DNA of 64,000 nucleotides, from assembly GCA_965277445.1 (NCBI GenBank), contig CBDICY010000032.1:1984001-2048000 (forward strand). The letters run 5' to 3'. Below are positions 62,661 through 64,000 of the stretch, piece after piece. The position numbers and the translations under genes were made by a program. Source of the stretch: JAFMDF01 sp965277445. Lineage in GTDB: Bacteria > Bacteroidota > Bacteroidia > Chitinophagales > Saprospiraceae. Numbering within the stretch: position 1 is the first letter of the stretch; the number at the start of each line of letters is the position of its first letter. Under the pieces are notes generated by a model. It made no database searches and was not told the origin of the DNA. It worked only from the letters and a program-made list of their open reading frames with translations.

Positions 62661-64000
62661 ATGAAGCGAATTATCGGCTTACTATTGTTTTTAAACATTG
62701 CGAATATTGCTTTTGCTCAGCAGGAACAAACCCTAAAATGGTGGAATCCTTCCGATACTGAAGTACCTGTAATTTCAGGTCAAGCATGGCCAAATGAAGT
62801 GGCGTCTATTTCCCATCGACTTCCAGCAAGGGCAGAAAAAGACGTTAGAGTACCTGTCTGGAATTTATCCAAACAATCGGCAGGACTATCAATAAGATTC
62901 TGGACGAATGCAAAAAACATTTCAGTTAGGTACAAAGTAAAAGGAAACCTTGCTTTACCACATATGCCAGCTACGGGTGTTAGTGGAGTGGATTTGTACA
63001 GTAAAACTTATCATGGGGAATGGGCTCGCTGTTGGGGAACTTATTCTATCAAACAAGCATCCAATTATGAGTTTATGATTGATGACAATACGGCTGCTTA
63101 TAAGGAATATGGCAGAGAATACCAACTGTTTTTACCGCTATATAATGAAGTCGATTCTTTGGAAATAGGGGTTGAAGAGGAGTCCTTTTTTATAGTACAA
63201 CCGCTTAGAAAAGAAAAGCCAATTGTTGCTTATGGAACGTCTATTTGTCAGGGCGCTTGTGCCTCTAGACCGGGCATGGCTTGGACGAATATTTTAGAAA
63301 GAAAATTAGAAAGACCTGTGATTAATCTTGGCTTTTCGGGGAATGGCAGATTAGAGCCTGAATTAATTGAGTTAATGGCGGAAATTGATGCGAAACTATA
63401 TATTTTAGATTGCTTACCTAATATAAGACCAGATAAAGATGATGCCTATCAATTAACGCTGGATGCCGTAAAGAAATTAAAAGAAAAAAGGCCAACGGTT
63501 CCCATTATTCTAACCGCACATATTGGATACGCTAATAACTCTACCAATCGAAAAAGTAAAACGGAATACCTTCCTTATAATAAAGCATTAAATCGTGCTC
63601 TTCATGCTTTAAAAGCAGCAGGATATACCGATATTTTCTTGTTACAAGAAGAAGAGCTAGGACTTGATTTTGATTCGTATGTAGATTATATCCATCCAAA
63701 TGATGTCGGAATGGTAGAATATGCGGATGCTTATGAACAATTAATAAGAAAAATATTAAAAGAAAAAGTTGGCAGTATTTCTACCACTATTCCCAAAACG
63801 CAGAGTAGAGATATTAGTGTGTATAAATGGGAAGATAGGCATCAAGAAATTCTCGAATTAAATAAAATTGATGCACCTAAAATTTGCCTATTTGGTAACT
63901 CGATTACGCATTTCTGGGGCGGCGCACCTAAAGCGAATATAGCTAGAGGACAAGATTCTTGGGAAAGCATTATGAAACCAAGGGGGATTCGTAATTTTGG
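62661..64000 (+). CDS. Two-domain SGNH/GDSL esterase (partial, continues past window)
   Basis: The frame from 62661 is open to the window end, so at least 446 residues. A signal peptide (RIIGLLLFLNIANIAFA) is followed by a jelly-roll-like domain with the GxDLY motif GVSGVDLYSK (about 110-118). The first SGNH domain has Ser194 in YGTSICQG, block II in NLGFSGNG, block III in DCLPN and block V in DYIHPND. A second SGNH domain then starts with LFGNSITHFWGG (Ser414). Such esterases remove acetyl or other ester groups from carbohydrates. It is secreted, and its place fits substrate preparation outside the cell. Confidence 0.85.
   Translation, partial: MKRIIGLLLFLNIANIAFAQQEQTLKWWNPSDTEVPVISGQAWPNEVASISHRLPARAEKDVRVPVWNLSKQSAGLSIRFWTNAKNISVRYKVKGNLALPHMPATGVSGVDLYSKTYHGEWARCWGTYSIKQASNYEFMIDDNTAAYKEYGREYQLFLPLYNEVDSLEIGVEEESFFIVQPLRKEKPIVAYGTSICQGACASRPGMAWTNILERKLERPVINLGFSGNGRLEPELIELMAEIDAKLYILDCLPNIRPDKDDAYQLTLDAVKKLKEKRPTVPIILTAHIGYANNSTNRKSKTEYLPYNKALNRALHALKAAGYTDIFLLQEEELGLDFDSYVDYIHPNDVGMVEYADAYEQLIRKILKEKVGSISTTIPKTQSRDISVYKWEDRHQEILELNKIDAPKICLFGNSITHFWGGAPKANIARGQDSWESIMKPRGIRNF

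Noticed and set aside
1..64000. tRNA, rRNA, IS element or prophage
   Set aside because: No cloverleaf-type sequence, rRNA core motif, transposase or integrase was found on reading both strands.

Overview
This window is AT-rich chromosomal DNA from a member of the Bacteroidota, most likely a marine or environmental Saprospiria/Chitinophagia-type organism (inference). The phylum call rests on two SusC/SusD pairs, a third TonB-dependent receptor with STN and carboxypeptidase-like N-terminal domains, three proteins ending in type IX secretion (T9SS) sorting domains, many SusD/DUF4249/CRTAC1-type lipoproteins, and A-rich leaders with no clear Shine-Dalgarno sites. I see no rRNA, tRNA, CRISPR array, phage or insertion sequence.

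Layout. 0-11 kb: the end of an aldo/keto reductase, then a lipid/terpenoid-acid set with an AtuA-like protein, MFS and Na+/solute transporters, two acyl-CoA synthetases, a secreted PHB-depolymerase-type esterase, a decayed gene and a methyltransferase. 11.5-24.5 kb: beta-carbonic anhydrase, a membrane TPR protein with a possible effector-associated (death-like) N-terminus, a TonB-C-like secreted protein, a T9SS cargo protein, a second aldo/keto reductase, a DUF885 peptidase-like protein, an enoyl-CoA hydratase-like protein, a lipoprotein and a DUF5916 outer-membrane protein. 24.7-26.2 kb: an ATPase with a C-terminal nuclease-like DUF234 domain. 26.3-32.7 kb: susC/susD pair 1 diverging from a LacI-type regulator. 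32.9-36.3 kb: a choice-of-anchor-L adhesin-like T9SS protein and a DUF3179 lipoprotein. 36.9-47.6 kb: susC/susD pair 2, a large VCBS/ASPIC lipoprotein, an EEP-family hydrolase, an RraA-family protein and an SDR. 47.6-53.4 kb: an opposing operon of TonB receptor, DUF4249 lipoprotein and MG2-like protein. 53.6-64 kb: enolase-superfamily protein, NTF2-like/RidA fusion, creatininase-family hydrolase, Na+/solute symporter, SDR, a gliding-type T9SS protein, a 41-residue membrane protein, a GATase1-like protein, a small membrane protein and a two-domain SGNH esterase cut by the window edge.

The most interesting result is a predicted regulon. A palindrome with a central CG, consensus TGTGTNCGNACACA, occurs upstream of susC 1 (facing the LacI gene), upstream of susC 2 and upstream of the enolase-family gene, and I found it nowhere else. 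It links the LacI regulator, both outer-membrane uptake systems and the cytoplasmic catabolic cluster into one probable pathway. Enolase-family, SDR, creatininase-family, RidA, RraA and esterase genes, with no glycoside hydrolase in view, suggest a small sugar acid, lactone or esterified sugar derivative rather than a polymer. The substrate is not identifiable from sequence alone.

A second feature is the intergenic DNA: many spacers hold a different palindromic or tandemly repeated short word, some recurring at distant places. One such word appears to have been inserted in frame into a coding region.
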